From NCBI RefSeq assembly GCF_000472965.1, contig NZ_AXAU01000004.1, forward strand, positions 261,414-325,413: DNA of 64,000 bases. The letters are read 5' to 3'. Every line of letters begins with the position of its first letter. Positions within the stretch are counted from its first letter, which is position 1. This document shows, piece by piece, positions 35,756 through 45,028 of the stretch. The DNA is from Bradyrhizobium murdochi. Its GTDB lineage: Bacteria; Pseudomonadota; Alphaproteobacteria; Rhizobiales; Xanthobacteraceae. The translations under genes and the position numbers were made by a program. The notes below the pieces were generated by a model. The model was not told where the DNA came from. It saw only the letters and a list, made by a program, of their open reading frames with translations, and searched no databases.

Positions 35756-37531
35756 ATGGTCGATGTTCCATATGAAGCAACCGTCGACGTTCCGCCTGCC
35801 GAAGTGCCGGAGGTCGAACTCTATCACCCCAAAAGCTGGTGGACACAGTACGTCTTTTCGCAGGACGCCAAAGTCATCGCGATCCAATACTCGCTGACGG
35901 CGACTGCGATCGGTCTAGTGGCGCTGGTGCTGTCGTGGATGATGCGCCTGCAACTGGGATTTCCGGGCACATTCTCCTTCATCGATGCAAGCCAGTATCT
36001 CCAGTTCATCACCATGCACGGCATGATCATGGTGATCTACCTGCTTACAGCCTTGTTCCTGGGAGGCTTCGGCAACTACCTGATCCCGTTGATGGTCGGC
36101 GCGCGGGACATGGTTTTCCCCTATGTGAACATGCTGAGCTACTGGGTCTACCTGCTCGCCGTCATCGTGTTGGCTTCGACCTTCTTCGTACCCGGCGGGC
36201 CCACCGGCGCCGGCTGGACGCTATACCCACCGCAGGCGATCCTGTCCGGCACTCCCGGGCAGGATTGGGGCATCATTCTCATGCTGTCCTCGCTGATCCT
36301 GTTCATCATCGGCTTCACCATGGGTGGATTGAATTACGTGGTGACGGTGCTGCAGGCGCGCACCCGCGGCATGACGCTGATGCGGCTGCCCTTGACAGTA
36401 TGGGGCATCTTCACAGCCACCATCATGGCGCTATTGGCCTTCCCGGCGCTGTTCGTCGCCTCCGTCATGATGCTGTTCGACCGCCTCCTCGGAACCAGCT
36501 TCTTCATGCCCGCACTCGTCGAGATGGGGCAGCAGATGAAGTATGGCGGCGGCAGCCCGATCCTGTTCCAGCACCTGTTCTGGTTCTTCGGTCATCCCGA
36601 AGTCTATATCGTCGCCCTGCCGGCCTTCGGCATCGTTTCCGATCTGATCAGCACGCATGCGCGAAAGAACATCTTCGGCTATCGCATGATGGTTTGGGCC
36701 ATTGTGGCGATCGGCGCACTCAGCTTTATCGTGTGGGCGCACCACATGTATGTGAGCGGCATGCACCCGACGTTCGGGTTCTTCTTCGCCACGACGACGC
36801 TCATCATCGCGATCCCCACCGCCATCAAAGTTTACAACTGGGTGCTAACCCTGTGGCGCGGCGACATTCATCTCACGGTGCCGATGCTGTTCGCGCTCGG
36901 CTTTATCATAACATTCGTGAACGGCGGGCTGACCGGCCTCTTCCTCGGCAACGTCGTCGTGGATGTCCCGCTTTCGGATACCATGTTCGTTGTCGCGCAT
37001 TTCCACATGGTAATGGGCGTGGCGCCCATCATGGTCGTGCTGGGCGCGATCTATCATTGGTACCCCAAGGTAACGGGCCGGATGCTGGATGACTGGATGG
37101 GCAAGTTCCATTTCTGGGTCACGTTCCTCGGCGCCTACCTGATCTTCTTTCCCATGCACTATCTTGGACTGCTCGGGGTGCCGCGCCGGTATCACGAGAT
37201 CGGCGAAGCGGCGTTCATCACGCCATCCGTGCATACGCTGAATGCCTTCATGAGCGTGGTGGCGCTGATCGTGGGCCTCGCCCAGATCGTGTTCCTGTTC
37301 AACCTGGTCTGGAGCTATTTCAAGGGCAGGCCTTCCGGCGGCAATCCGTGGCGGGCAACAACACTGGAATGGCAGACGCCGGAGACGCCGCCCGGACATG
37401 GCAACTGGGGCAAGGAGCTCCCGGTGGTCTATCGCTGGGCGTATGACTACAGCGTGCCAGGCGCCAAGGAAGATTTCATTCCGCAGAACCAGCCGCCGGC
37501 GAGACGGGCCCTCCAGGGAGCCACGCCGTGA
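35756..37531 (+). CDS. coxN: Cytochrome c oxidase subunit I (CoxN-like)
   Basis: 591 residues from ATG 35756, chosen for GAGGAGG just upstream. Heme a ligand His88 (TMHGM), CuB ligands His280, His329, His330, the cross-linked Tyr284 and the D-channel Glu282 in FGHPEVYI, and heme ligands His415 and His417 (HFHMVMG). The D-channel Asp118 is in GARDMVFP. These mark it as an A-type heme-copper oxidase. About 12 membrane helices. The coxO start overlaps its stop. Confidence 0.95.
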   Translation: MVDVPYEATVDVPPAEVPEVELYHPKSWWTQYVFSQDAKVIAIQYSLTATAIGLVALVLSWMMRLQLGFPGTFSFIDASQYLQFITMHGMIMVIYLLTALFLGGFGNYLIPLMVGARDMVFPYVNMLSYWVYLLAVIVLASTFFVPGGPTGAGWTLYPPQAILSGTPGQDWGIILMLSSLILFIIGFTMGGLNYVVTVLQARTRGMTLMRLPLTVWGIFTATIMALLAFPALFVASVMMLFDRLLGTSFFMPALVEMGQQMKYGGGSPILFQHLFWFFGHPEVYIVALPAFGIVSDLISTHARKNIFGYRMMVWAIVAIGALSFIVWAHHMYVSGMHPTFGFFFATTTLIIAIPTAIKVYNWVLTLWRGDIHLTVPMLFALGFIITFVNGGLTGLFLGNVVVDVPLSDTMFVVAHFHMVMGVAPIMVVLGAIYHWYPKVTGRMLDDWMGKFHFWVTFLGAYLIFFPMHYLGLLGVPRRYHEIGEAAFITPSVHTLNAFMSVVALIVGLAQIVFLFNLVWSYFKGRPSGGNPWRATTLEWQTPETPPGHGNWGKELPVVYRWAYDYSVPGAKEDFIPQNQPPARRALQGATP

Positions 37532-38232
37532 GCGCCATCGTCCTGTTCATGGCGGTGATTGCGGTCATCGTGGGATGGTGGCTGTCGCAGCAACGGCTGA
37601 CAGCCAAGCCCTGGCTGGAAGAAGGTTCAATCGATGACTTCCCGGGCACGGGAGCGATGACCGTGCCGGCAGCGAAGCTCGGATTGGGAGTGTTTCTCGC
37701 TGTCGCCACCTCGTTGTTCGCGCTCTTCATCAGCGCCTACTCCATGCGCATGGACATGGTGGACTGGCGGGCACTGCCTGTCCCGGCACTGCTCTGGTTC
37801 AACACTGGCGTCCTGGTTTTGAGCAGCGTCGCGATGCAATGGGCATACGTATCCGTGCAACGGAACAACATGGACGGTGTAATCGTCGGCATATGCGCGG
37901 GAGGAGCATCCGCCATCATATTCCTGATCGGGCAGTTGCTGGCGTGGCGACAGCTAAGCGCCGCGGGGTATTTCGTGGCGTCCAATCCTGCCAATTCTTT
38001 CTTCTACATGATCACCGCGGTGCACGGGCTGCATCTGATGGGCGGTCTGGCGGCCCTGGGGAGAACGACCGCCAAGGTGTGGCGTGGCGCTGAGATGCCC
38101 CAGCTGCGCCTGAGCGTGGAGCTCTGTGTCATCTACTGGCATTTCCTGCTGTTGGTCTGGCTCGTCGTGCTCGGCCTGCTGACGGGCTGGACGGACGATT
38201 TCGTCAACATCTGTCGCCGGTTGCTCAGCTAG
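37528..38232 (+). CDS. coxO: Cytochrome c oxidase subunit III-like protein (CoxO-like)
   Basis: 234 residues from GTG 37528, overlapping coxN by 4 bases. One N-terminal anchor helix is followed by a short linker and at least five helices. Subunit III marks are near the C-terminus: FYMITAVHGLHLMGGLAAL and LCVIYWHFLLLVWLVV. It and coxP are two subunit III-type genes in a row, as reported for coxMNOP of B. japonicum. Confidence 0.85.
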   Translation: MSAIVLFMAVIAVIVGWWLSQQRLTAKPWLEEGSIDDFPGTGAMTVPAAKLGLGVFLAVATSLFALFISAYSMRMDMVDWRALPVPALLWFNTGVLVLSSVAMQWAYVSVQRNNMDGVIVGICAGGASAIIFLIGQLLAWRQLSAAGYFVASNPANSFFYMITAVHGLHLMGGLAALGRTTAKVWRGAEMPQLRLSVELCVIYWHFLLLVWLVVLGLLTGWTDDFVNICRRLLS

Positions 38233-38243
38233 GGAGGATCCAG

Positions 38244-38966
38244 ATGGCAGAGACTGCGCTGACAACCCCTGGACAGTCGCCTGCGCGGGCTGCCGGCTTG
38301 AAGGGTGTCGCCGCCGACTGGTCCTCGGATCAGCGCGCGTTCAAGAACGTGTCCTGGGGGAAGGCCATGATGTGGATCTTCCTCCTGAGCGACACCTTCA
38401 TCTTCAGTTGCTTCCTGCTCTCGTACATGACGGCGCGAATGTCCACGACCGTGCCGTGGCCCAATCCGAGTGAGGTGTTCGCTCTCGAGATTGCGGGGCA
38501 TCACATCCCGCTGATCCTGATCGCCATCATGACCTTCATCCTGATCAGCAGCAGCGGGACGATGGCGATGGCCGTTAATTTCGGCTACCGCCGCGATCGC
38601 GTCAAAACTGCAGTCCTGATGCTCGTTACGGCAGCACTTGGCGCAACGTTCGTCGGGATGCAGGCCTTCGAGTGGACCAAACTGATCATGGAGGGAGTGC
38701 GGCCTTGGGAGAACCCCTGGGGTGCGGCGCAGTTCGGCTCCAGCTTTTTCATGATCACAGGCTTCCACGGAACGCACGTGACCTTCGGCGTGATTTTCCT
38801 GATCGCTATCGCGCGAAAGGTCTGGCGCGGAGATTTTGATCACGGACGACGCGGATTCTTCACGAGCCGGAGGGGAAACTACGAGATCGTCGAAATAATG
38901 GGCCTGTACTGGCACTTCGTCGATCTTGTGTGGGTTTTCATCTTTGCGTTTTTCTATCTTTGGTGA
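38244..38966 (+). CDS. coxP: Cytochrome c oxidase subunit III (CoxP-like)
   Basis: 240 residues. Subunit III helices, including WIFLLSDTFIFSCFLLSYM, then FGSSFFMITGFHGTHVTFGVIFL, and the final IMGLYWHFVDLVWVFIFAFFYLW. The FHGTHV motif is near the lipid-binding cleft. AGGGAGGA ribosome site. It begins 12 bases after coxO. Confidence 0.92.
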   Translation: MAETALTTPGQSPARAAGLKGVAADWSSDQRAFKNVSWGKAMMWIFLLSDTFIFSCFLLSYMTARMSTTVPWPNPSEVFALEIAGHHIPLILIAIMTFILISSSGTMAMAVNFGYRRDRVKTAVLMLVTAALGATFVGMQAFEWTKLIMEGVRPWENPWGAAQFGSSFFMITGFHGTHVTFGVIFLIAIARKVWRGDFDHGRRGFFTSRRGNYEIVEIMGLYWHFVDLVWVFIFAFFYLW

Positions 38967-38975
38967 GGTCAACGC

Positions 38976-39383
38976 ATGACAAACGTGGCGGTAGATTTGG
39001 GGACCCAACAACCTTCGCTGCACACTCACATGCATGAGGCAGTCGCAGTCGCTGCTGGAGCCGCGCACGCAGAGGGCCAGCAGCACCCGATCAAGCTCTA
39101 TCTCGTGGTCTGGGGATGGTTGTTTGTCCTCAGCGCCTGCTCCTATCTCGTCGACTACTTTGGCCTTCAGGGCTATCTCAGATGGTCGCTGATCCTGCTG
39201 TTCATGATGTTGAAGGCCGGCTTGATCGTCGCCGTGTTCATGCACATGGCCTGGGAGCGGCTGGCCCTGGCCTATGCTATTCTGCTGCCGCCGGTGCTGG
39301 TGCTGGTGTTCGTGGCCATCATGGTATTCGAGTCCGAGTACACGCACCTCATACGGGTCCTGTTCTTCGCGTCACCGACGTAG
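38976..39383 (+). CDS. Cytochrome c oxidase subunit IV (prokaryotic, CyoD-like)
   Basis: 135 residues with three helices, after a His-rich N-terminus (HTHMHEAVAVAAGAAHAEGQQH). The core YLVVWGWLFVLSACSYLVDYFG...LLFMMLKAGLIVAVFMHM matches COX4_pro. The N-terminal histidines could bind metal, but this is not a known family trait. It begins 10 bases after coxP. Confidence 0.85.
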   Translation: MTNVAVDLGTQQPSLHTHMHEAVAVAAGAAHAEGQQHPIKLYLVVWGWLFVLSACSYLVDYFGLQGYLRWSLILLFMMLKAGLIVAVFMHMAWERLALAYAILLPPVLVLVFVAIMVFESEYTHLIRVLFFASPT

Positions 39384-39452
39384 TTATCTTTGCTTCGCGC
39401 GAAGGTGCTTCAAGCCGTCACCAGTTCGCTTGCAACAGGGGGCATCAGTCTC

Positions 39453-40364
39453 ATGCAAATCAATCGTTCAATTCTCCTTCGCGGGAGGTATGCCAACGTC
39501 GGGGATTATATCGCGCTGACAAAGCCGCGCGTCATGTCGCTGGTCGTCTTTACGGCACTCGTCGGTCTCATGGTTGCGCCAGGCGACATCGATCCATTCG
39601 CCGGTATGGCTGCCCTACTTTGCATAGCTGCCGGAGCCGGCGCTGCAGGTGCTCTCAATATGTGGTACGACGCCGACATCGATGCGGTGATGGCGCGCAC
39701 CGCCATGCGTCCCATTCCCAGCGGCCGCGTATCTCGCTCGGAAGCATTGGTTTTTGGACTGATGCTCGGCGTGTGCGCCGTTCTGGCTCTCGGCACTTTG
39801 CTGAACTTGGCCGCGGCTGCGCTGCTTGCTTTCACAATTTTCTTTTATGTCGTCGTCTACACGATGTGGCTCAAGCGCCGAACACCGCAGAACATCGTCA
39901 TTGGCGGTGCTGCTGGCGCACTTCCTCCGGTGATCGGCTGGGTTGCTGCCGCAGGAAGTGCCGGTATCGAGCCGCTGATCCTGTTCCTGATCATTTTCCT
40001 TTGGACACCACCCCACTTCTGGGCACTGTCGCTCAATCTTGCCGGAGAATATACAAGGGCCGGGGTGCCGATGCTGCCGGTCGTAGCCGGCGAGGCCGAA
40101 ACAAAACGCCAGATTCTTCTCTACAGCGTTTTTCTCGTTCTGATCTCACTGCTGCCCTGGGCGCTGGGGTTCGCCGGAGCGATCTATGGCGCGGCTGCGG
40201 CGATCCTTGGGGCGGTCATGGTTTTTCTTTCATGGCAAGTGCATCGGAGCGACGATAAGCAACGGCGGCCTGCTCGTCGCCTGTTTGCGTTTTCCATACT
40301 CTATCTGGTTCTTCTGTTTGGCGTGCTGCTGATGAATGCTACACCCTACGCTCAGCCCCGCTAG
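39453..40364 (+). CDS. ctaB: Protoheme IX farnesyltransferase (heme O synthase)
   Basis: 303 residues from ATG 39453; TTG 39390 would add 21 residues. It transfers farnesyl to heme B to make heme O, a precursor of heme A. The aspartate motif [23 protein letters not shown] and the second motif near [13 protein letters not shown]...[11 protein letters not shown] are typical, with eight helices. It supplies heme for the oxidase encoded upstream. It would be the last gene of the oxidase operon. Confidence 0.94.
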   Translation: MQINRSILLRGRYANVGDYIALTKPRVMSLVVFTALVGLMVAPGDIDPFAGMAALLCIAAGAGAAGALNMWYDADIDAVMARTAMRPIPSGRVSRSEALVFGLMLGVCAVLALGTLLNLAAAALLAFTIFFYVVVYTMWLKRRTPQNIVIGGAAGALPPVIGWVAAAGSAGIEPLILFLIIFLWTPPHFWALSLNLAGEYTRAGVPMLPVVAGEAETKRQILLYSVFLVLISLLPWALGFAGAIYGAAAAILGAVMVFLSWQVHRSDDKQRRPARRLFAFSILYLVLLFGVLLMNATPYAQPR

Positions 40365-40412
40365 AACGAAGTCCGCCGCTACGCGCAATGACGCCGGCGG
40401 CCGGCGAAACCG

Positions 40413-41483
40413 TTACCGCGTCTTCCAGAACTCGACGACGCGCTGGGCGGTCATGGGCATCAGGCGCACGTAGTTCACACGCGCGCTTTCGATGTCGGCA
40501 GGTGATGCCGTCCGGTTCGGACCGAGCCGAAGGATGATCAGCGCGCGAACCGTCGCCCATTCGAGATCGATGGCTTTGCCGGCGATCAGGATCGGATCGT
40601 AGCGATCGCCGCTGATCAGGCGGTCGAGGGTTTCGATCTTGACGCCGGTCATCGCCGACAGCGCGGCGATCGATTCCTCGTATTTGAAGACCCTGGCAAA
40701 GTTGAGCAATGCGCCTTCGCCGAGCGCGCCCTCGCGGTGGAGCTTCAGCACCGTGCGCTGCGCCGGCACGAAGTCGCGTCGCTCCTCGCGTTCGGACGGG
40801 CCGGTGATAGCGCTCATCGCCTGCTTGATATCGGCCTGCCGCTCGGGCTTGACGACCTGGAACAGGCGGCGACGGATGACGTCGATGGAGCCGGAGAGCA
40901 ACTCCTTCAATTGCGCAGGCGACAGGTCGTCGCGCTGGCCGAGCCTGATCGTCAGCACGCCGTCCTGGCCGGCGCGCTTGATCAGCGTCGAATAGCCCTC
41001 CGATGAAAAGGCCGCGCCCGCATTGCCGGCGGCGCGCCTGACCACGGCGCGGTCGCCGCGGGCGATCATGACGTCGGTGAGATCGGCCGAAAGCGTCGGC
41101 CGCTCCGCCATCGCCAGCAGATGACCCTGGCCCTTCATGGATGCAATTTCGAGCAGCATCTTCTCGTCGATGACCGGCGAGTGGCGCAGCAACGGGCCTG
41201 CAATGGCGATTTCATCTTCATGGGCGAGTTGGCCGACCAGGCCACGCGGCGCATTCGCCAGCGTCGACAGGCGCTCGGCCAGTTCGGCGCGCGCCTCGAT
41301 CTCGGCATGCGGAACGAGGCTGGTCAGGACGCCGTCAAAAAAATCGACGTGATCGGGGCGGAAGCTTGCTGCACCCTGCAGGAAAAGCTCGCTGATACGA
41401 CGCGCGGCATCGGCGCGGCGCTTGGGGTCGCCACGACTGACAATGTCGTCGAGTTCGGGGATCAGCGATGGTGAAACAATCAT
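40413..41483 (-). CDS. DUF2336 domain protein
   Basis: 356 residues from ATG 41483 (MIVSPSLIPELDDIVSRGD). All-helical and repeat-like, with Arg-rich helices (RRADAARRISELFLQ and others). Matches DUF2336, a family common in alphaproteobacteria and of unknown function. No transmembrane segment. It is divergent from rimP. Confidence 0.8.
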   Translation of the reverse strand: MIVSPSLIPELDDIVSRGDPKRRADAARRISELFLQGAASFRPDHVDFFDGVLTSLVPHAEIEARAELAERLSTLANAPRGLVGQLAHEDEIAIAGPLLRHSPVIDEKMLLEIASMKGQGHLLAMAERPTLSADLTDVMIARGDRAVVRRAAGNAGAAFSSEGYSTLIKRAGQDGVLTIRLGQRDDLSPAQLKELLSGSIDVIRRRLFQVVKPERQADIKQAMSAITGPSEREERRDFVPAQRTVLKLHREGALGEGALLNFARVFKYEESIAALSAMTGVKIETLDRLISGDRYDPILIAGKAIDLEWATVRALIILRLGPNRTASPADIESARVNYVRLMPMTAQRVVEFWKTR

Positions 41484-41610
41484 AAACCCACCTAAACCGG
41501 CCAAAATTGGCTGGTTTTTCGGGAAATCTAGGCAGCGTTCATGAATGAAGGGTTAGGCTTTACCCCGCTCTCAAAGCTTGGCAAAATCGGCCTTAACGGG
41601 ATTGTGGGCC

Positions 41611-41821
41611 TTGTCGGATTGCGGAAAAACCGCTATATCCGCGGCAACTTATGGTTCTCATACGATCGCGTATTGAGAGTGGGCCCCCCGGGACCCGCTC
41701 TTTTTTATTACCTGAACGCGCCCTGCCGAGAACGGGCCTCAAGGGCGGTTCGGGGAACCGGCCGGAGCTCCGGTTGGGCCCGGCCTAAACCCATGCAAGT
41801 AAGACGCTTTTGACCCTGGAC
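41611..41821 (+). promoter_or_regulatory. Promoter and structured leader of the rimP-nusA operon
   Basis: A sigma-70-like promoter, TTGTCG (41611-41616), 17-base spacer, TATATC (41634-41639), predicts a start near 41646. About 30 bases on, GAGTGGGCC and GGACCCGCTC (41677-41700) form a GC-rich hairpin followed by TTTTTT (41701-41706), a standard rho-independent terminator. Downstream are further inverted repeats: CGCCCT/AGGGCG and AACCGG/CCGGTT (41756-41775). The arrangement fits attenuation with competing structures; the promoter itself is only a pattern match. Confidence 0.55.
41677..41706 (+). terminator. Intrinsic terminator-like hairpin in the rimP leader
   Basis: Stem GAGTGGG/CCCGCTC with CC/GG above it across one mismatch, then six T. 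It precedes rimP by about 115 bases, inside the predicted leader, and so is a candidate attenuator rather than the end of an upstream gene (the upstream gene is on the other strand). Confidence 0.65.
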
Positions 41822-42580
41822 ATGACCGATCCAACTGCTGTTCCCGAGGATGCCGACCTCTTGGCCGAGCCCCGTCTCGTCGTCGAGCCGGGCGTGGCGG
41901 CGCGGGTGTCGGCCGTGGCCGGCCCGGTTTTGCAGGGAATGGGCTACCGGCTGGTTCGGATCAAGATTTCAGGCGAGGCCGGATGCACTGTCCAGATCAT
42001 GGCCGAGCGGCCCGACGGCTCGATGCAGATCGAGGATTGCGAGGCGATCTCGCGGGCGCTGTCGCCGGTGCTCGACGTCGCCGATCCGATCGACCGCGCC
42101 TATCGTCTGGAGATTTCATCGCCCGGCATCGACCGCCCGCTGGTGCGCCGTTCCGATTTCGAGCGCTACGCCGGTCATCTTGTGAAGATCGAAATGGCGG
42201 TCGCCCATCAGGGCCGCAAGCGCTTCCGTGGTACGCTGGCAGGTGTCGAAGGCAATGCCTTGCGGCTACATCGGGATGACACACGCGCGGACGAAGATGC
42301 CGACGTGCTCCTGGTGATGGAAGACATCTCCGACGCCCGGCTGGTTCTGACCGACGAGTTGATCGCTGAATCGATGCGGCGCGGCAAGCAAGCCGAGCGC
42401 GAGTTGAAGCAAAATCTCGGGCTGGTGCCGCCGCCTCCGCCGCACGCAAAAAAGAGCGATCCGGCGAAGGGCAAGAAACCGAAGACCGGCAAGAAGCCGG
42501 AGCCGACGAATACAAAGAAACACCGCCTCGCTGCAGAAAGACTCCGCAGGGGCGAGATCGATCCTACCGAAGGAGACTAG
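41822..42580 (+). CDS. rimP: Ribosome maturation factor RimP
   Basis: 252 residues from ATG 41822; TTG 41810 is an in-frame alternative 4 codons earlier. RimP helps 30S assembly. Core residues [40 protein letters not shown] and [14 protein letters not shown] are typical. The C-terminus is longer than in E. coli, with a Lys/Pro-rich low-complexity tail ([19 protein letters not shown]). It is 3 bases from nusA. Confidence 0.95.
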   Translation: MTDPTAVPEDADLLAEPRLVVEPGVAARVSAVAGPVLQGMGYRLVRIKISGEAGCTVQIMAERPDGSMQIEDCEAISRALSPVLDVADPIDRAYRLEISSPGIDRPLVRRSDFERYAGHLVKIEMAVAHQGRKRFRGTLAGVEGNALRLHRDDTRADEDADVLLVMEDISDARLVLTDELIAESMRRGKQAERELKQNLGLVPPPPPHAKKSDPAKGKKPKTGKKPEPTNTKKHRLAAERLRRGEIDPTEGD

Positions 42581-42583
42581 ACC

Positions 42584-44194
42584 ATGGCAGTCAGTGCCAA
42601 CAAACTCGAGCTGCTGCAGATCGCAGACGCGGTCGCCCGCGAAAAGTCGATCGACCGCGGCATCGTGATCGCCGCGATGGAAGACGCCATCGCCAAGGCG
42701 GCCCGCGCCCGTTACGGCAGCGAGACCGACGTTCACGCCGAGATCGACGCCAAGAAGGGCGAACTGCGGCTATCCCGCCACATGCTGGTGGTCGATCACG
42801 TCGAAAACTCGGCGAACCAGATTTCGCTGGCGGACGCGCAGCGCGCCAATCCGGGCGCCCAGGTCGGCGACACCATCGCCGACACCCTGCCGCCGCTGGA
42901 ATATGGCCGCATCGCCGCGCAATCCGCCAAGCAGGTGATCGTGCAGAAGGTGCGCGAAGCCGAACGCGACCGGCAATACCAGGAATTCAAGGACCGCATC
43001 GGCGACATCGTCAACGGCGTCGTCAAGCGCGTCGAATATGGCAGCGTGATCGTCGATCTCGGCCGCGGTGAAGCGATTATCCGCCGCGACGAAATGCTGC
43101 CGCGCGAGGTGTTCCGCAACGGCGACCGCGTCCGCGCCTATATCTTCGATGTCCGCCGCGAAACCCGCGGACCGCAGATCTTCCTCTCCCGCACCCATCC
43201 GCAGTTCATGGCCAAGCTGTTCGCGCAGGAAGTGCCGGAAATCTATGACGGCATCGTCGAGATCAAAGCGGTGGCCCGCGATCCCGGCTCGCGCGCGAAA
43301 ATCGGCGTGATTTCCAGGGATTCCTCGGTGGATCCGGTCGGCGCCTGCGTCGGCATGCGCGGCTCGCGCGTGCAGGCGGTGGTGAACGAACTGCAGGGCG
43401 AAAAGATCGACATCATTCCGTGGTCGCCCGACATCGCGACCTTCGTCGTCAACGCGCTGGCGCCCGCCGAAGTCGCCAAGGTCGTGATCGACGAGGACCG
43501 CGAGCGGATCGAGGTCGTGGTTCCCGACACCAACAATCAGCTCTCGCTGGCGATCGGCCGGCGCGGCCAGAACGTGCGCCTCGCTTCGCAGCTCACCGGC
43601 TGGGATATCGACATCCTCACCGAGCAGGAAGAATCCGAGCGCCGCCAGGCCGATTTCGAGAACTCGACCCGCGTTTTCATGGAAGCGCTGAACGTCGACG
43701 AAGTGGTGGGTCAGTTGCTGGCATCCGAGGGCTTCACGTCGGTCGAGGAACTGGCGCTGGTCGATGCCAAGGAATTGGCCGGCATCGAAGGTTTCGACGA
43801 GGAAACCGCCAACGAGCTGCAGAGCCGGGCGAGAGAATATCTGGAGCAGCTCGAAACCGAGCTGGAAAACAAGCGCAAGGAACTCGGCGTGGAAGATGCA
43901 ATGAAGAAGGTCCCCGGCGTGACCTCGAAGATGCTGGTGAAGTTCGGCGAAAACGACATCAAGACGGTCGAGGATCTGGCGGGCTGCGCCACCGACGATC
44001 TGGTCGGCTGGACCGAGCGCAAGGAAGGCGGCGAGCCGACCAAGCATCCCGGCATTCTCGACGCCAACGAGATCTCGCGCGAAGATGCGGAAGCCATGAT
44101 CATGCAGGCGCGCGTCATTGCCGGCTGGATCACCGAGGCCGAACTCGCCAAGCAATCCGAAGCGGCTGAAGCCAGCGAAGACCAGACGGTGTAA
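42584..44194 (+). CDS. nusA: Transcription termination/antitermination factor NusA
   Basis: 536 residues. N-terminal RNA polymerase-binding domain, S1 domain ([21 protein letters not shown]), two KH domains ([19 protein letters not shown] and [24 protein letters not shown]), and C-terminal helix-hairpin-helix repeats ([15 protein letters not shown], then [18 protein letters not shown]). Controls pausing and termination. Second gene of the rimP operon. Confidence 0.97.
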   Translation: MAVSANKLELLQIADAVAREKSIDRGIVIAAMEDAIAKAARARYGSETDVHAEIDAKKGELRLSRHMLVVDHVENSANQISLADAQRANPGAQVGDTIADTLPPLEYGRIAAQSAKQVIVQKVREAERDRQYQEFKDRIGDIVNGVVKRVEYGSVIVDLGRGEAIIRRDEMLPREVFRNGDRVRAYIFDVRRETRGPQIFLSRTHPQFMAKLFAQEVPEIYDGIVEIKAVARDPGSRAKIGVISRDSSVDPVGACVGMRGSRVQAVVNELQGEKIDIIPWSPDIATFVVNALAPAEVAKVVIDEDRERIEVVVPDTNNQLSLAIGRRGQNVRLASQLTGWDIDILTEQEESERRQADFENSTRVFMEALNVDEVVGQLLASEGFTSVEELALVDAKELAGIEGFDEETANELQSRAREYLEQLETELENKRKELGVEDAMKKVPGVTSKMLVKFGENDIKTVEDLAGCATDDLVGWTERKEGGEPTKHPGILDANEISREDAEAMIMQARVIAGWITEAELAKQSEAAEASEDQTV

Positions 44195-44269
44195 TGCGGG
44201 TGTTCCGCAAAACCGAAACTCTTTTCTGCGCGCAGACCGTGCGCAGATGACTGGAGCTATCAAACCGGC

Positions 44270-44953
44270 ATGCTTGCTTTGGCTGACCCCGATCTCGACC
44301 ATGGGCCGCGGACCGACAAGTCCGCGACCATGCGGATGTGCGCGGTCAGTCGCGAGGTGCGTCCGATCGACGAGCTGATCCGGTTCGTTGTCGCCCCCTC
44401 GGGCGAGGTGATCCCCGATTTGAAACGCAAGCTGCCCGGCCGCGGCCTCTGGGTATCGGCCTCGCGCCGGACGGTTGCGGAAGCGGTGCGGCGTCACCAA
44501 TTTAGCAGAGGGTTCAAGCGCGACGTCCGGGTCGCGGCGACCCTTCCCGCCGATACCGAGGCTCTGCTGGAACGGAGCTGCACCGAGGCACTGGCCATGG
44601 CGGCCAAGGCCGGTCAGGTGATTTCCGGCTTTGCCAAGGTCGAGGGCCTGCTCGAACAGGGCCGGGCCGAAGTCCTGGTCCACGCTTCCGACGGCGCGGC
44701 CGACGGAATCCGCAAATTGGACGCGATCGCCGGGCAAAGGGGCCGAAATATCGGCGATTCGAGGGGTTTGCCGATTGTTAGTGCTTTAACCTCGGCACAA
44801 TTGGATTTGGCACTGGGCCGGTCAAATGTGATACATGCTGCCCTGCTCGCGGGCCCGGCGAGCAAGACGTTCCTGTCGCGCTGCCAGATCCTGGTTCGAT
44901 ACCGGACGGACGATGACGACAAGACCGGGATGGCGGCCAGAAATTCTGACTGA
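44270..44953 (+). CDS. YlxR/L7Ae-like RNA-binding protein
   Basis: 227 residues. An N-terminal YlxR (DUF448) domain with RMCAVSREVRPIDELIRFVVAP and LPGRGLWVSA is followed by a second domain (RSCTEALAMAAKAGQVISGFAKVEGLL...VLVHASDGAADG) that resembles the L7Ae/L30e RNA-binding fold. The nusA-ylxR-infB order is widespread. Acts in translation, exact role unknown. Confidence 0.88.
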   Translation: MLALADPDLDHGPRTDKSATMRMCAVSREVRPIDELIRFVVAPSGEVIPDLKRKLPGRGLWVSASRRTVAEAVRRHQFSRGFKRDVRVAATLPADTEALLERSCTEALAMAAKAGQVISGFAKVEGLLEQGRAEVLVHASDGAADGIRKLDAIAGQRGRNIGDSRGLPIVSALTSAQLDLALGRSNVIHAALLAGPASKTFLSRCQILVRYRTDDDDKTGMAARNSD

Positions 44954-45028
44954 CGAAGATTGGTTCCGAAGACCTGCTTCAATGACGGTGCGGAAAACGC
45001 ACAACGCTAACGAGATTAGGACTGCTGA

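Noticed and set aside
41541..41813. 90-codon frame before rimP
   Set aside because: It contains the promoter-like element and terminator hairpin of the rimP leader.
42770..44737. 655-codon open frame on the minus strand over nusA and ylxR
   Set aside because: Antisense shadow of nusA and ylxR with low-complexity Arg/His/Asp composition and no ribosome site.
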